From: Actinostola sp. cb2023
Lineage: Eukaryota; Cnidaria; Anthozoa; Actiniaria; Actinostolidae
Direction of reading: 5' to 3'
Length of the DNA stretch: 64,000 nucleotides
Assembly (NCBI GenBank): GCA_033675265.1
Contig: JAUJYZ010000492.1
Span: forward strand, 1-64,000
The notes beneath the pieces were generated by a model. It was not told the origin of the DNA. It saw only the letters and a list, made by a program, of their open reading frames with translations, and searched no databases. A program made the position numbers and the translations under genes. Positions within the stretch are counted from its first letter, which is position 1. Each line of letters starts with the position of its first letter. Below are positions 33,763 through 45,500 of this stretch, piece after piece.

Positions 33763-35217
33763 ATGGCGAACATGATATCCCAGCTGGGAGAGTTTCTCAA
33801 GGGGGAAAAAGGTGTTTTGAAAATCTCTGCAGAACCCCAAGGCATGTACATGATGGCTGACCTTCATCTGCATCAGTTACCGGATTTTCTCATTCTCAAG
33901 ATCTTTGAATACCTTTGCATCAGGGAGAAATTAATATTGCGTCGGGTGTCGAAACAATGGCACCAGCTTCTCTACGACTTTGGTATTTGGAAGGAAATCC
34001 GACTGAACGAAGAGATATTCCTTTCTAGCCGCATTAACCCACAGATTTTAAAGAGATGGATGAATGACTTTGGCGCCACCATTCAATCTCTCGACTTCAG
34101 CTACGCGGATTGGATCACCGACGAAGAAGTCATATACGCCGCGCGCACTTGCAAAAACCTCCGAAGTTTGAGTCTGAAATCTTGCCCTAAAGTCACAGAT
34201 ACAGGAATCGTCGAGGTCGCTCAAAACTGTGCAAGGCTGAGAAAGATCAATGTATTTCTCAGTAGCGTCTCTAGTAGAGGATTTGAAGAACTCACTCGAT
34301 GTTGCCCGCACATTGAGTGCGCAAAACTTGGCAGCCAAGGCAACACCCATCGAATGTTGAAATCCATTTGTGATCATAGCACTAATATTGTCAGCATTTC
34401 CATTCACGATGTCGTCCCGTACAGCACTAGAGAACCGACGGTCGACGACCCTCTCGTCAAGAGAATGGCTATAAAATTCCACCTGCTTCGGAGAATCTGC
34501 TTCACTTGGTGCTGCTACATCACCGATGGGTCCCTGGTTGCCATAGCGACTCACTGCTTGAACCTGACAACGCTTAAACTTCGCGAGTGCCCGCAAGTTT
34601 CTGATGAAGGATTGAAAAGTATTCTCCAAAAGTGCGTCCATCTTAAGAATCTTTGTCTGGAGAGAATGTACGGAGTTACCGACTGCCTTGGTGTTGGTAA
34701 CAACGAAGGACACTGTAGTCTGCCTAATCTTCTCTCTCTCAAGATCTTCGACACAAAAGTCACTGACCATGGAATGGAAACGCTGACTGACCAATGCCCC
34801 GAGCTCAGAGAGCTCTCCTTTGGCGAGTACAGCTTCCATCCGAAGTTCATCCAGGGATTTTGTCTTCAGAATGTTGCACAAAAGTGCAAGAAACTTAAAT
34901 CGTTACACGTGTTTTGCGAGCGAATCGGAAACGAAGACCTCAAAGCGGTCGGAGAGAGTCTGCATGGGTTGACGCACTTGAGCATCGGTGACTGTCACCA
35001 CTGCACGGGGGATGCTGTGTTAGAGATGGTAGAATGCTGTAGCAACTTACAGTTTTTGAGCATCAAGAATTGCGATGCTATCGAGGACGAGCACGCTCGT
35101 GACATCAGGGATACCTTGCCCTATTTAACGACGTTTGAACTACCGGGAAATACGCGAATCACACCGTTTGGTTCGTGGTATGTTATGGAGAACGCGCTGA
35201 GACACCCATTCCGATGA
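33763..35217 (+). CDS. F-box and leucine-rich repeat protein (FBXL type)
   Basis: An intact 484-residue reading frame without introns. Residues ~38-80 form an F-box (LPDFLILKIFEYL, then VSKQWHQLL and W), the SKP1-binding module of SCF ubiquitin ligases. From about residue 105 to the end run some ten to thirteen leucine-rich repeats of the cysteine-containing kind (CKNLRSLSLKSCPKVTD, CLNLTTLKLRECPQVSD, LTHLSIGDCHHCTGD), which normally select the substrate. It should act in the cytoplasm or nucleus as a substrate adaptor; the target is unknown. Alternative in-frame ATGs at codons 4, 28, 30 and 31 precede the F-box. A single long exon in an intron-rich genome hints at an old retrocopy. A 47-bp duplication covers the last codons and 3' flank. 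Confidence 0.93.
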   Translation: MANMISQLGEFLKGEKGVLKISAEPQGMYMMADLHLHQLPDFLILKIFEYLCIREKLILRRVSKQWHQLLYDFGIWKEIRLNEEIFLSSRINPQILKRWMNDFGATIQSLDFSYADWITDEEVIYAARTCKNLRSLSLKSCPKVTDTGIVEVAQNCARLRKINVFLSSVSSRGFEELTRCCPHIECAKLGSQGNTHRMLKSICDHSTNIVSISIHDVVPYSTREPTVDDPLVKRMAIKFHLLRRICFTWCCYITDGSLVAIATHCLNLTTLKLRECPQVSDEGLKSILQKCVHLKNLCLERMYGVTDCLGVGNNEGHCSLPNLLSLKIFDTKVTDHGMETLTDQCPELRELSFGEYSFHPKFIQGFCLQNVAQKCKKLKSLHVFCERIGNEDLKAVGESLHGLTHLSIGDCHHCTGDAVLEMVECCSNLQFLSIKNCDAIEDEHARDIRDTLPYLTTFELPGNTRITPFGSWYVMENALRHPFR

Positions 35218-35278
35218 CCAGTTGGGGCTCCATGGAGAACGCGCTGAGACACCCATTCCGATGACCAGTTGGGGCTCC
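35185..35278 (+). repeat. 47-bp tandem duplication at the F-box gene stop codon
   Basis: Positions 35185-35231 and 35232-35278 are identical. The first copy contains the last ten codons and the TGA; the second lies beyond the stop and is not translated. Identity implies a very recent event. Confidence 0.95.
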
Positions 35279-36555
35279 GCTAGAGACGCGACCAATATCA
35301 GACCCTCGGCAAACTTCCTTAATTCACCAACTATAGATAAATCTAGACCTAGATGAAATAACTATAAGAATTTTATTATTAAGTTTTTATCATTTAGCTG
35401 CATAGTTGTGCAAGAAAAAGCACGCCCAGATCATCGAGATGACAACCAAAGGTGACCACCACTCCAAACTCATTTAAACTACCAGGTGTTATCGGATCAG
35501 TTACCACAGTATATAGATGATAACCAAAGGTGACCATCATTCCAAACTATACTACAGGTGGTGGTATCAGATCAGTTTATAGTGGATATCGAGTTTAGAT
35601 ATAATTAAAGCATGATTTACTTGCAATCGTATCTTGATAACTGCTAGGGAGACCGCTAATTGTTTACGCTAATTGTTTACGTTGATCCACAGACATGTAA
35701 TCAATTCAGATTGTACCCATAAGGATGGAGGGGGTAAGGTACCGAGGGAGGGGTCACAACATCAACGAAACAACCGACTCGTCGGTACGTGAATCTAGCG
35801 AGATCCCGCGAGATTTCCCCGTGACTAAAGAGGAATAAATTAAAGACAGTATCCTCCCCGACAGTCTAGAGCAGATCAAAAGATTCCCAAGTGAAATCCA
35901 CAGGTTTTATGAATTAATGTAACAACTTAAATTATAGAAATGGAAACTTATGAGGAATATTCAGAACAAATGTTCGGAAAAAATCAGACGCCTCGAGCGG
36001 GATTCGAACCCACGACACCCCGATTTCATAACAGTGCCAGAATAAATTATCCAATTTAATTTACAAGCATCAAGAATTAAATGATTGCGGTTGAAGAGAA
36101 GCTAATAAAAAGAGGTCGACTGACATCTAGTGAGTTCTTGGCACATTTTAATTTAATTTATTTTAATTTCAAAAAATCTAATTTATTGATGTACTATTTT
36201 GATAGACTTAAGGTCTGATTGGTATTTCAGTTAAAACTGTTTGAATTACAAACCCTCCCCCCTCCCCCCTCCCCCTACGTCAACCTGACATATTCAATCG
36301 CATGCACAAACACGATCGAAAACGTTCATGTAGACGGAAAACGTTCAATGCGTTTTCGACAAAAACAAAAACAACAACAATGCTTTTCAAGCAGAACCGT
36401 TGGGGAAAAAAAAGAATTATGTAATCCTTTTTTTCCCTACTTAAACGTTTTACTCCTGTACAATGGTGGAAGCCACAGCAACCTTTGTTTCACATGGAGT
36501 GCGTGGATTCTGTGGTCAGCGGATTCCTTGACGATCAGGGTGGACTACTCCCCAT
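35218..36555. other. Intergenic between F-box gene and TRMT2A 3' end
   Basis: It contains the second 47-bp copy, a loose duplication of gataaccaaaggtgacca at ~35440-35575, and a tRNA-related fragment near 36000. No exon is seen before the TRMT2A stop at 36556. Confidence 0.6.
35978..36050 (-). repeat. tRNA-related SINE fragment
   Basis: The minus strand carries ggttcgaatcc, an intact RNA polymerase III B box and T-arm core, followed by cgctcgaggcg and a T run. No matching acceptor stem, D arm or A box is present on the 5' side, so this is not a tRNA gene. A tRNA-derived SINE tail is the likeliest origin. A weaker relative (gatgggatttaagccc) is at ~47530-47550. Confidence 0.45.
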
Positions 36556-39500
36556 TCACTTAGTAAACGAGAACTTGTAATACCTGGAAGTATCTGCAAT
36601 GGCTTTGTCTCGCTCAAACAGCATGATCAGCTCACAGTGTTGGGTGTGAGGGAAAAAGTCGATGGGGATGGCTTTAACGAAACGGAACGGTGTTGTTTTG
36701 ATCCGCTTTGACGTTGGACGACACAAACTAGAAAAACAAGAGCTACCTCAGTTTTTGTTTTATATATATTTGTTTTTGTTCACGTTTTAACGAGCTTTGT
36801 AGCTCTTAGGTGACTACGTGTTTAAATAAAGTATTATTATTAGTATTATTATTACGTCAAAAACAAACAACCATACAAAACAAAGGCATCCCCCAAAGTC
36901 GCGAGCCTGCGATGTATTTCAGCGGCAACGTAGTCAGTGGAAGTTTACAGCCGAGTGAAGCTGCCGAGTGAGTGATCCCAAACAATTGTCCCAATGTCAT
37001 CCCTATAACTCGTGGATTACATAGTCCATCCAAATGATATCCAAAGCGTCAAAAACAAAAACGGCTGCAAAAACGTTTTAATAATAAAAGACTGAGATGA
37101 TGAACTGTTGCTTTTTCGCGCCAAATGAGATGTACCGTGATTGGTTGGTTTTGACACGTGACTGACAGATGTGGATGGTAATAATATAAACTCTGTAGGA
37201 GACGGCAACACTTACTCGATGAAGTTTGCGTAGGCGGAATTGGCGTTACATGACACGTATATAAGTCGGTCCATTCTGACGCATCTTCTGATTGCTTTAA
37301 TCACACTATTATCTATAACGATAAATCAGTACACAGTGAAAAACAGATAGTAGTATATACTCCTCGATATAGCGGAATTTGTAGGGGGAGGGGTGGTATA
37401 CATAAGTAGTCCTGCACGTGGTGGGTCGGCGATGCCAATGTAGGGGGAGGGGTGGTATACATAAGTAGTCCTGCACGTGCTGGGTCAGCGATGCCAATGT
37501 AGGGGGAGGGGTGGTATACATACGTAGTCCTGCACGTGCTGGGTCAGCGATGCCAATGTAGGGGGAGGGGTGTATACATACGTAGTCCTGCACGTGCTGG
37601 GTCAGCGATGCCAATGTAGGGGGAGGGGTGGTATACATACGTAGTCCTGCACGTGCTGGGTCAGCGATGCCAATGTAGGGGAGGGGTTGTATACATAAGT
37701 AGTCCTGCACGTGGTGGGTCAGCGATGCCAATGTAGGGGGAGGGGTTGTATACATAAGTAGTCCTGCACGTGGGGGGTCAGCGATGCCAATGTAGGGGGA
37801 GGGGTGGTATACATAAGTAGTCCTGCACGTGGTGGGTCAGCGATACCAATGTAGGGGAAGGGTGGTATACATACGTAGTCCTGCACGTGGTGGGTCGGCG
37901 ATGCCAATGTAGGGGGAGGGGTTGTATACATAAGTAGTCCTGCACGTGGGGGTCAGCGATGCCAATGTAGGGGGGGGGGGGGGGGGTATACATACGGGCG
38001 ATGCCAATGTAGGGGGAGGGTGGTATACATACGTAGTCCTGCACGTGGTGGGTCAGCGATGCCAATGTAGGGGAGGGGTGGTATACATACGTAGTCCTGC
38101 ACGTGGTGGGTCAGCGATGCCAATGTAGGGGGAGGGGTGGTATACATACGGGCGATGCCAATGTAGGGGAGGGGTGGTATACATACGGGCGATACCAATG
38201 TAGGGGGAGGGGTGGTATACATACGGGCGATGCCAATGTAGGGGAGGGGTGGTATACATACGGGCGATACCAATGTAGGGGGAGGGGTGGTATACATACG
38301 GGCGATGCCAATGTATGGGGAGGGGTGGTATACATACGTAGTCCTGCACGTGGTGGATCGGCGATACCAATGACAGGCATCTTCCATGGTAGTTTCTTTA
38401 GTACTTGCTCGACGAGTATTTTCTCGGCTTTACCGGCAACAAATGTAGCGTTCTTGATGTCTACAGAAGAAAAACGGCAATTCTTTTAAATCTCTAAAAA
38501 AATTAAACGTCCCTTCAGCACACAGTTGTGGGTGGAAATTCAAGATAGTCGCGGCAGTAAACGACATTGCATGAGAAACCCTCGGAAGTTTATCTGTTCT
38601 GAATTATCTCGAAGAAAATGACGAATTACCGACTTCAACCGCCATATTGGAATGACGTCATGTAAGATGAAGTAGTCTCCTGCTTCAAGTTTACCGTTTA
38701 TTTCTGCGTTTTTCTTGGCGTCTTCGACGGCACTCTCCAAGAGTTCAACACCGATAACTTTGGTTACATACTGAAACAGAAATATAGAGATTTTCTGCAT
38801 AAGACTTTGGCTTGCAATTACTCCTAAGTGAATGACGTCACAAAATCGTAGCAGCCATGTTGGTTTGTACAAATGTCAGTAACAAAATATATATATCTAT
38901 ACTATTCTACAAACCTATCTATAGTAATATCTATATTTTGTCGTACCAAAATCCATATTACCTTAGCAAGACACAATCCAATGGTTCCTGTGCCACAACA
39001 GATATCTTCAAGAAAACACAGACAAAAGTTAAAAAGAAAAGGTAGAATTTGTCGAGCGACAACTGGCACAGATATAATTGTACTTAGCGTAGTGGAAATA
39101 CAGGTATAACAGCAATGGAGGAAGCCCTCAGAAAAACTATCCGTTAAGCTACACTTTTTCATCTTAATTTTCAAGGTCAAACATCCGTATTTTCAGCATT
39201 GTTAATTATTTCATTCACACTTACCCAATAGCATGGATTCACTACAATCACCCATCCACTCTCTCATGATATCAAACATCTTTTCCGCCGCTTTGCTGTT
39301 GACTACAAAATTGAAACAGCAGAATTCAAAGTAAATAAATGAGACAAGGAAAGGACACGGGGCCGCGGCCGTGGAGCGAGCGTCAAAAAGCGGCTGTCCT
39401 TCGCAGGCTAAAAGATACAATTCCTCGTGAACACAGAGTTGTTTTTTAAAGGTCAATAGTTTCTTGGAAAAATTCACAATCTATAATACTAAAGTCTAAG

Positions 39501-42500
39501 GCTCGAAACATCAGCAAAGTTAAGTAATCTCTTTTTTCACAGTGTTATACTAATAGATTTCCTTTAACCCTTGAATTTATCATTATACACCGACGCAGCC
39601 CATACTAGTGTACTCGTTAGCTTCCATTTGCAGTTTCTGGAAAAGATCTGACTTTGGTGTGGTAACAAGTGCCACACTTTTGACCTTTTTGCAAAACTTT
39701 GTGTTGTAAAGTTTCTACGAGATATAGTGTTTTAGGCGCGCATTCATGGTACATGTACAAGCTGCCATCTTTTTTGTAACGAGGATCGACACAAACCACA
39801 GGCAGCCCAACCATTGCTTCTGAGACTACTTAGAAAAATATATTTGTATGCGCGCGTCTTTTTTTGATGGGTTTCCTGTGGTAGAGCGCGCGCGCATACA
39901 AATATCTTTTTCAGTTTGCATTACTTAATTATAAGTAGCCTCAGAAGCAATGGTTGGGTTGCCTGTGCACAAGCCTCAGGCTAAAAGCTAGTCTAACTTA
40001 CCTTGGAAAAACACATTGGGTGATATTCTGAACTTGACTCCATGCACAATTTCGTGGATACACTGAATAAGAGATGAGAGACACGGGTGAAAAACGCACT
40101 GCGCATGCTCGGGAAATGGCGGGAAAATGACGACGCGCGTCGTATTTCCGAAACAAATATTTTTACATTTTGGCGGCAAAACTAAATTCACGAAACTTAT
40201 TGTTATTAATGGGAACTTACTACTTTACGCGCTTTCTTGGTTTTGTTATTTTCTATGTCTGGTAAATTAATATGAGAGGAATTTATCTAGATAAAATGCC
40301 ATAAGTGAGCTAAAAGCAGCCCATATTATGTGAATCTCGTGTTTTATGATGAAAGGGACTTACCGGGGTTCCAGAAAGCAACGTTAATGGTGCTTGCACA
40401 CTTCCACCGACAGCTCTGTGGATAGAATGCGTGTAGTTTATATTAGAGTAACGAAGCAGAATACGATATAACTGAATTGAGTATAGTCCCTTTTCGCGTT
40501 CACAGATACCGCTGTAAAACCGCTGTACTTATTGACATCAGACGCATTTGTACAGGCTTAGTCTCGAGTCGGTGTAAATTATTCACAAATATCAACAAGA
40601 ACACGAAAAAATGTTGACATGAAACATGTACACATCGGTGTAAATTATTCACAAATATCAGAACACTTGCACGGACTGGCATCGAGGCTAAGCCTGTACA
40701 AATGCGTCTTTTGTCATGGACAGCGGTCATCTCTGAATAACGCGAAACTGGAGTATTGACGTAGCTCGGATGACAACATAACATCGTCATCATCACTTAT
40801 GCATCACCATCACAAGTCATCACCATCATCAACGCCATCACAACTAGAACAACCGCAATCATTGCAAATCAGCATCACAAACAGTTAATCACCATCATCA
40901 TCATCACCGACATCACAACTAGAACAATCGCCACTGATCATCGCAAATCATCATCATCACAAACAACAGTGTAATCACCATCATCATCATCATCACCGAA
41001 CTACAACAATCGCCATCATCACAAATCAGCATCATCACAAACAGTTTAATCACCATCATCATCATCATTATCACCGCCATCACTGACAACTACAACAATC
41101 GCCATCATCACAAATCAGTATCATCACAAACAAGTTTCACTGATCAGCATCATCATCATCATCATCCCCGCGTATTACATATTAACGTGTCAGTGTACCT
41201 TGAAGGGTTGACTTGCACGTATAAAGATGTTAACATACATTCTTTGCCTTCTCCTTCGGTGAAAAATTCCTTGATTTCTTTCAAAACGTCGTCAATTTCA
41301 CACTAAAATCATGAACATATTGACATATATGGACTGCTGGCATTACCTGTGGCGTTTTTTCTTCGTCTACGATGTATGCCCGAGCGTACGACCGAGCGCT
41401 TTCGGCGTCTCTCGGACATACATACATCGTAGACGCAGGAAAAAACGCCAAAATAAGGACTGCTGGCAGTCGATATTAAATGCAGTTGTTTGTACTTTAT
41501 GGGAAATGGAAAAATGATCATATTGTTTGTTGATTATCCAATAACTGTGTGATTGACAGACCACATGAGATGAGACCTGTAGATGAGGCTGACGAGACAG
41601 AAGTACGCGGGTCAGACTGTGTAGCTACAGTCGTTTTCGTGGGAGAGTTTGATTGGATGAGATGCATCTACACGCTTTTTGATTGGTTCAGAAAGGAAGC
41701 CATTTGAGTGTCACGGTACCACAGGGTTCCCACTCATACGAAAACGACTCTACGTTGTACATGTACTACAATAAAATGACACACACAAAAAAAAATACAA
41801 CGGATATCACATCAAACGTACCTGTGTTAAATCTTGTGGATTAAACTGAACCACAACCATTGATTCTCCGAACTGAGTTGTACGAACAGTCAAGGTCTGC
41901 CAGTGCCTGGAAACCAAGTCAAAATATTACTTAAACATACAGCTGAATGATTTCTGGTGCTCACCGCACAGGGAGCCCAACATAATACGTATTGCGCGTG
42001 TTCTGTACCACAGGAAACCCATCAAAAAGTTGCGCGCATACAAATATATTTTTATTTAATCTCAGAAGCAATGGTTGGGCTGCTTCGCTTCACTTTAATA
42101 TATTGTGCTAACTTATACTATAATATTGCGCACAGCGTGTGGGCCTGTGGTGCTCCATCCAATTTGGAGTTGCCGCTGTTGGTTGCTGTTGGTTATCGGT
42201 GAGCAGAGCCGTGCTTCTCATGACCCAGAAGACTTGGCAAAACACAGTAGTCACGTCTCTACGCTGCAGTACTAAACAGTTGAACATACCCGGTGTGAAA
42301 ACACAAGTCAAACACAAGCAAAGAGGATCGTCTGATGTATTTCTGGAAAAGCTAAAATGAAATGAAAGAGAAATCGTTGGTTTAGGAAATGTAACAAGAC
42401 TGAAGAATCACTCTCAAGTCATCTTGTTGTAGAGCATTAGTTAGACAGACAGGTGTCAATCACGCAACGTCATCAGGCCTAAACGTAGTAGGGGGAGCCT

Positions 42501-45500
42501 AATTCCGACTTTTTGCACTCGTCTTAGGTTTCGCGCGGCCAAAACTGAAACACAGCTATCCCAAAACAACTTTTTCGCCCTTTTAGAATTTCCCCCAAAA
42601 GAAACGCTTGCTACGAAGGCTAGCCTAAATGCACAGGGCAACACTTTGTTGTGAAGTCCAGAGAGGAGAAAAGCGGGAGAGACGTGTGTGGACGCGGCTA
42701 CAATCTATGTTCATGCATGGCATACAATGGCTGTATGAAGATCAGCTTGTTGAAAATCATTGCAGAGATACTTTCATGGTAACACATCGTTTAATGATAG
42801 TGGTTGAAAAGACGAATGAAATGACAAGAATACAAATAAAAGGGTTTTCCTTGAGCATTATTTGATGAAACGTTATATGTCATAGAGTCGTTTTCGTATG
42901 AGTGGGATAATAATAATAATATACTTACGGGATACTTACGGGATACTTACGGTACGAAGTTACGGTCACGGTACGGAATCGATGACATTCTATTCAACCA
43001 ATCAGAATGCTTGGATACGGCATGGTCACCGCACGGCGCGAACCATATTTACTTCCGACTCATACGAAAACGACTCTATGCATAGTACATGTACTTACGC
43101 TAGCAATTGTCTTAGCAGTATCAGATATATGAATACAGTGTGAGGGCTCCACTACACCACTAAACCCATCTGAAAAACAGAAACCACAATATATAAATGA
43201 GCGAGGGTTGGAGATTTAAAGTACAAAGACACAGCAGCAGAGGAGGAGCTACATGTAATGAGGAATGCTTTGTTATCAGTGAGGCACCAACATGGCCGCC
43301 ATGACGTCACGTGAAAACCCGCAATTTGAGAACTTAGTTTTTGCCATGTTATCATTATCATGATGATTGCTGTCACCTCATGTAGTACTAATGTTGTTAT
43401 CATCATCATCATCATCACAAAATTACCACCATCATCGTCATTACTGTAATAATAAATTATAATAAATATACATTTATATTAGATTGATAATCAGTGATAG
43501 GGAAGGACGTGCGCCATGCGCCATTGGCACGTTTTTAGATCGTACGGCGCAAAAAAAAAATTACATGGGGCCTTAGGGACGCATTACAATTTCAAAAAAA
43601 TGGGTCTTCGTTTCGGAGATATTTTGCCGTAAAAATCGAAAATTTGGCCGCCATTTTGAATTCCCAGGGGAGACTGGGTACTATAATGAGAGTTCGTTTC
43701 TTTAAAAACCGCTGCTTTTTGCGCTTTTCAACATCAAAAAGCAGTTGAAAATCGAAAACATGTTCAGAAAGCTATTTTAGATATCAAAAAGGGAAAACAT
43801 GGATACTATTTCGAAACAAAAGTTTTTGGGGTCATTTTGACTTCCGGTTTTAAGAGCGATGCCCCCTTTAGAAAATTTATGGCCCATAAATGTAGCAATT
43901 GATGGGCCATTGGCCCACCACTGTTTTCAGCCTTCCCAATCACTGGATAATCATCTTGTAACATCACCATCTCACCTTTGTATGATCCCACTCTGAATCC
44001 AACTGTTTTTTCTATTATAAAAAATCATAGAAATAATGAGGTAATTTCCTTACAAAATGTTACAGGTATTTGCTATTGAGCACACAATATCTCTCTGCAT
44101 ATCTGTGGTCACACATGGAAGTTGAGAACACAGAATATTTTAATGGCCCTCATGGCCCTCAAATTACAATATCTATTAAAAAAATGCATAAAACTATAAA
44201 TAAGTACAAATTACACATACAAAACTATACAACTATGAGACCTACTACCTCCATCTGGACCATCAGTAATTGTGTATTCACATTTATTACGATAACCATT
44301 TACTACTGGCTGCAAGTTAATGATAGAAATGCAAGTTAGAACACAAAACAGTTGCCAAGTTCTCATCATGTCACCTCATGGAGAGGAGTGTGTCAATGAA
44401 GAGGTGTGGGAGGAACATGGGACAGAAGGAGTGAGAAAGGATGAAGTGGGAGAAACAGAAGGGGAGAAAGGAGAGAGGTCAAAAGGGAATCATATCATGT
44501 AAAAGAGAAGTGAAGAGTGAGATGAAAGGTCATGTTTTGCAGTGCAGAATTTATGAATTGTGAAGGATTTAACATTGTCTAAGATTAAGTTTCTGATCTA
44601 CTATTTGAAGTACAAGACCTTTGCATTATTTTGATACTGACCCAGTCCAGCTCCAAATAACTGAGCAAAGGAAATCCATTAACATAAACTGGTACTTACT
44701 GATGGAATACATGCCATTAGTTCACAGCTAACTGCTTCTCCTTCACTGTTGAATGACATAGAAATGCATGGTATTCAACATCTGTGCCCATTCACCCAGG
44801 GAGGGGTTGGACAGTAAGCCCTCTCCCCCCTCCCTCCATCCATGCTGCTCTGTCATACAGGTATTTAAAGCTACATTATGTATACTGAGATACATGGATG
44901 AGAGGGACAACACCCCAGGGGGGGGGGGGGGGGGGGTACTCAGGGGTATCAGTGACGGGGAGGTGCGAAGACCTTTTTGGGGTTTGAAATTCGCGGCTTG
45001 GGACTTTTTTGGGGTTATCAATTTTCTGGTGGACTTTTTTTTGATATAAAGATCTTGGCAAGAATTCAGTTTTGGGGGGGCCGATAAAAATGATATCCTA
45101 CCGTTCTCGATTTTATGCGGAGAAAAATTGGATTTTTTTGGATTTTTTGGGTTTACGATTTTGGGCCGTTGGACTTTTTTTGGGTCTTGTATTTGCGTAA
45201 TGGACTTTTTTAACTTTTTTTGGGTTAAAAAAGTTTCTTTTTTGGGGTTAAAAAAGTTTCTTTTTTTGGGTTAAAAAAGTTTCTTTTTTTGGGTTAAAAA
45301 AGTTTTGGCCTCATTCGCACCTCCCCATCACTGATACCCCTGAGTACCCTCCCTGGGGACAACACACCTCTAAATCAGAAGGTTGCACACTACCCAGTCC
45401 TAGATTCATGTAATTTTAACAACCCTTATTTCCTGCCTTCTTTCTTCCTGCCCATTCACTCTACCCACCCCTAAGGCCCCTCTACCCACCCCCTAAGGCC

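Noticed and set aside
34048..34881. 277-residue minus-strand frame opposite the F-box gene
   Set aside because: Shadow of the strongly coding plus-strand leucine-rich repeat gene.
35978..36050. tRNA gene on the minus strand
   Set aside because: B box present but no A box, no D arm and no acceptor stem pairing.
36219..36563. 114-residue plus-strand reading frame next to TRMT2A
   Set aside because: It overlaps the TRMT2A terminal exon edge on the opposite strand and has no features of a protein family.
37382..38337. CRISPR-like array
   Set aside because: Direct repeats have no unique spacers and the host is an animal; it is a minisatellite.
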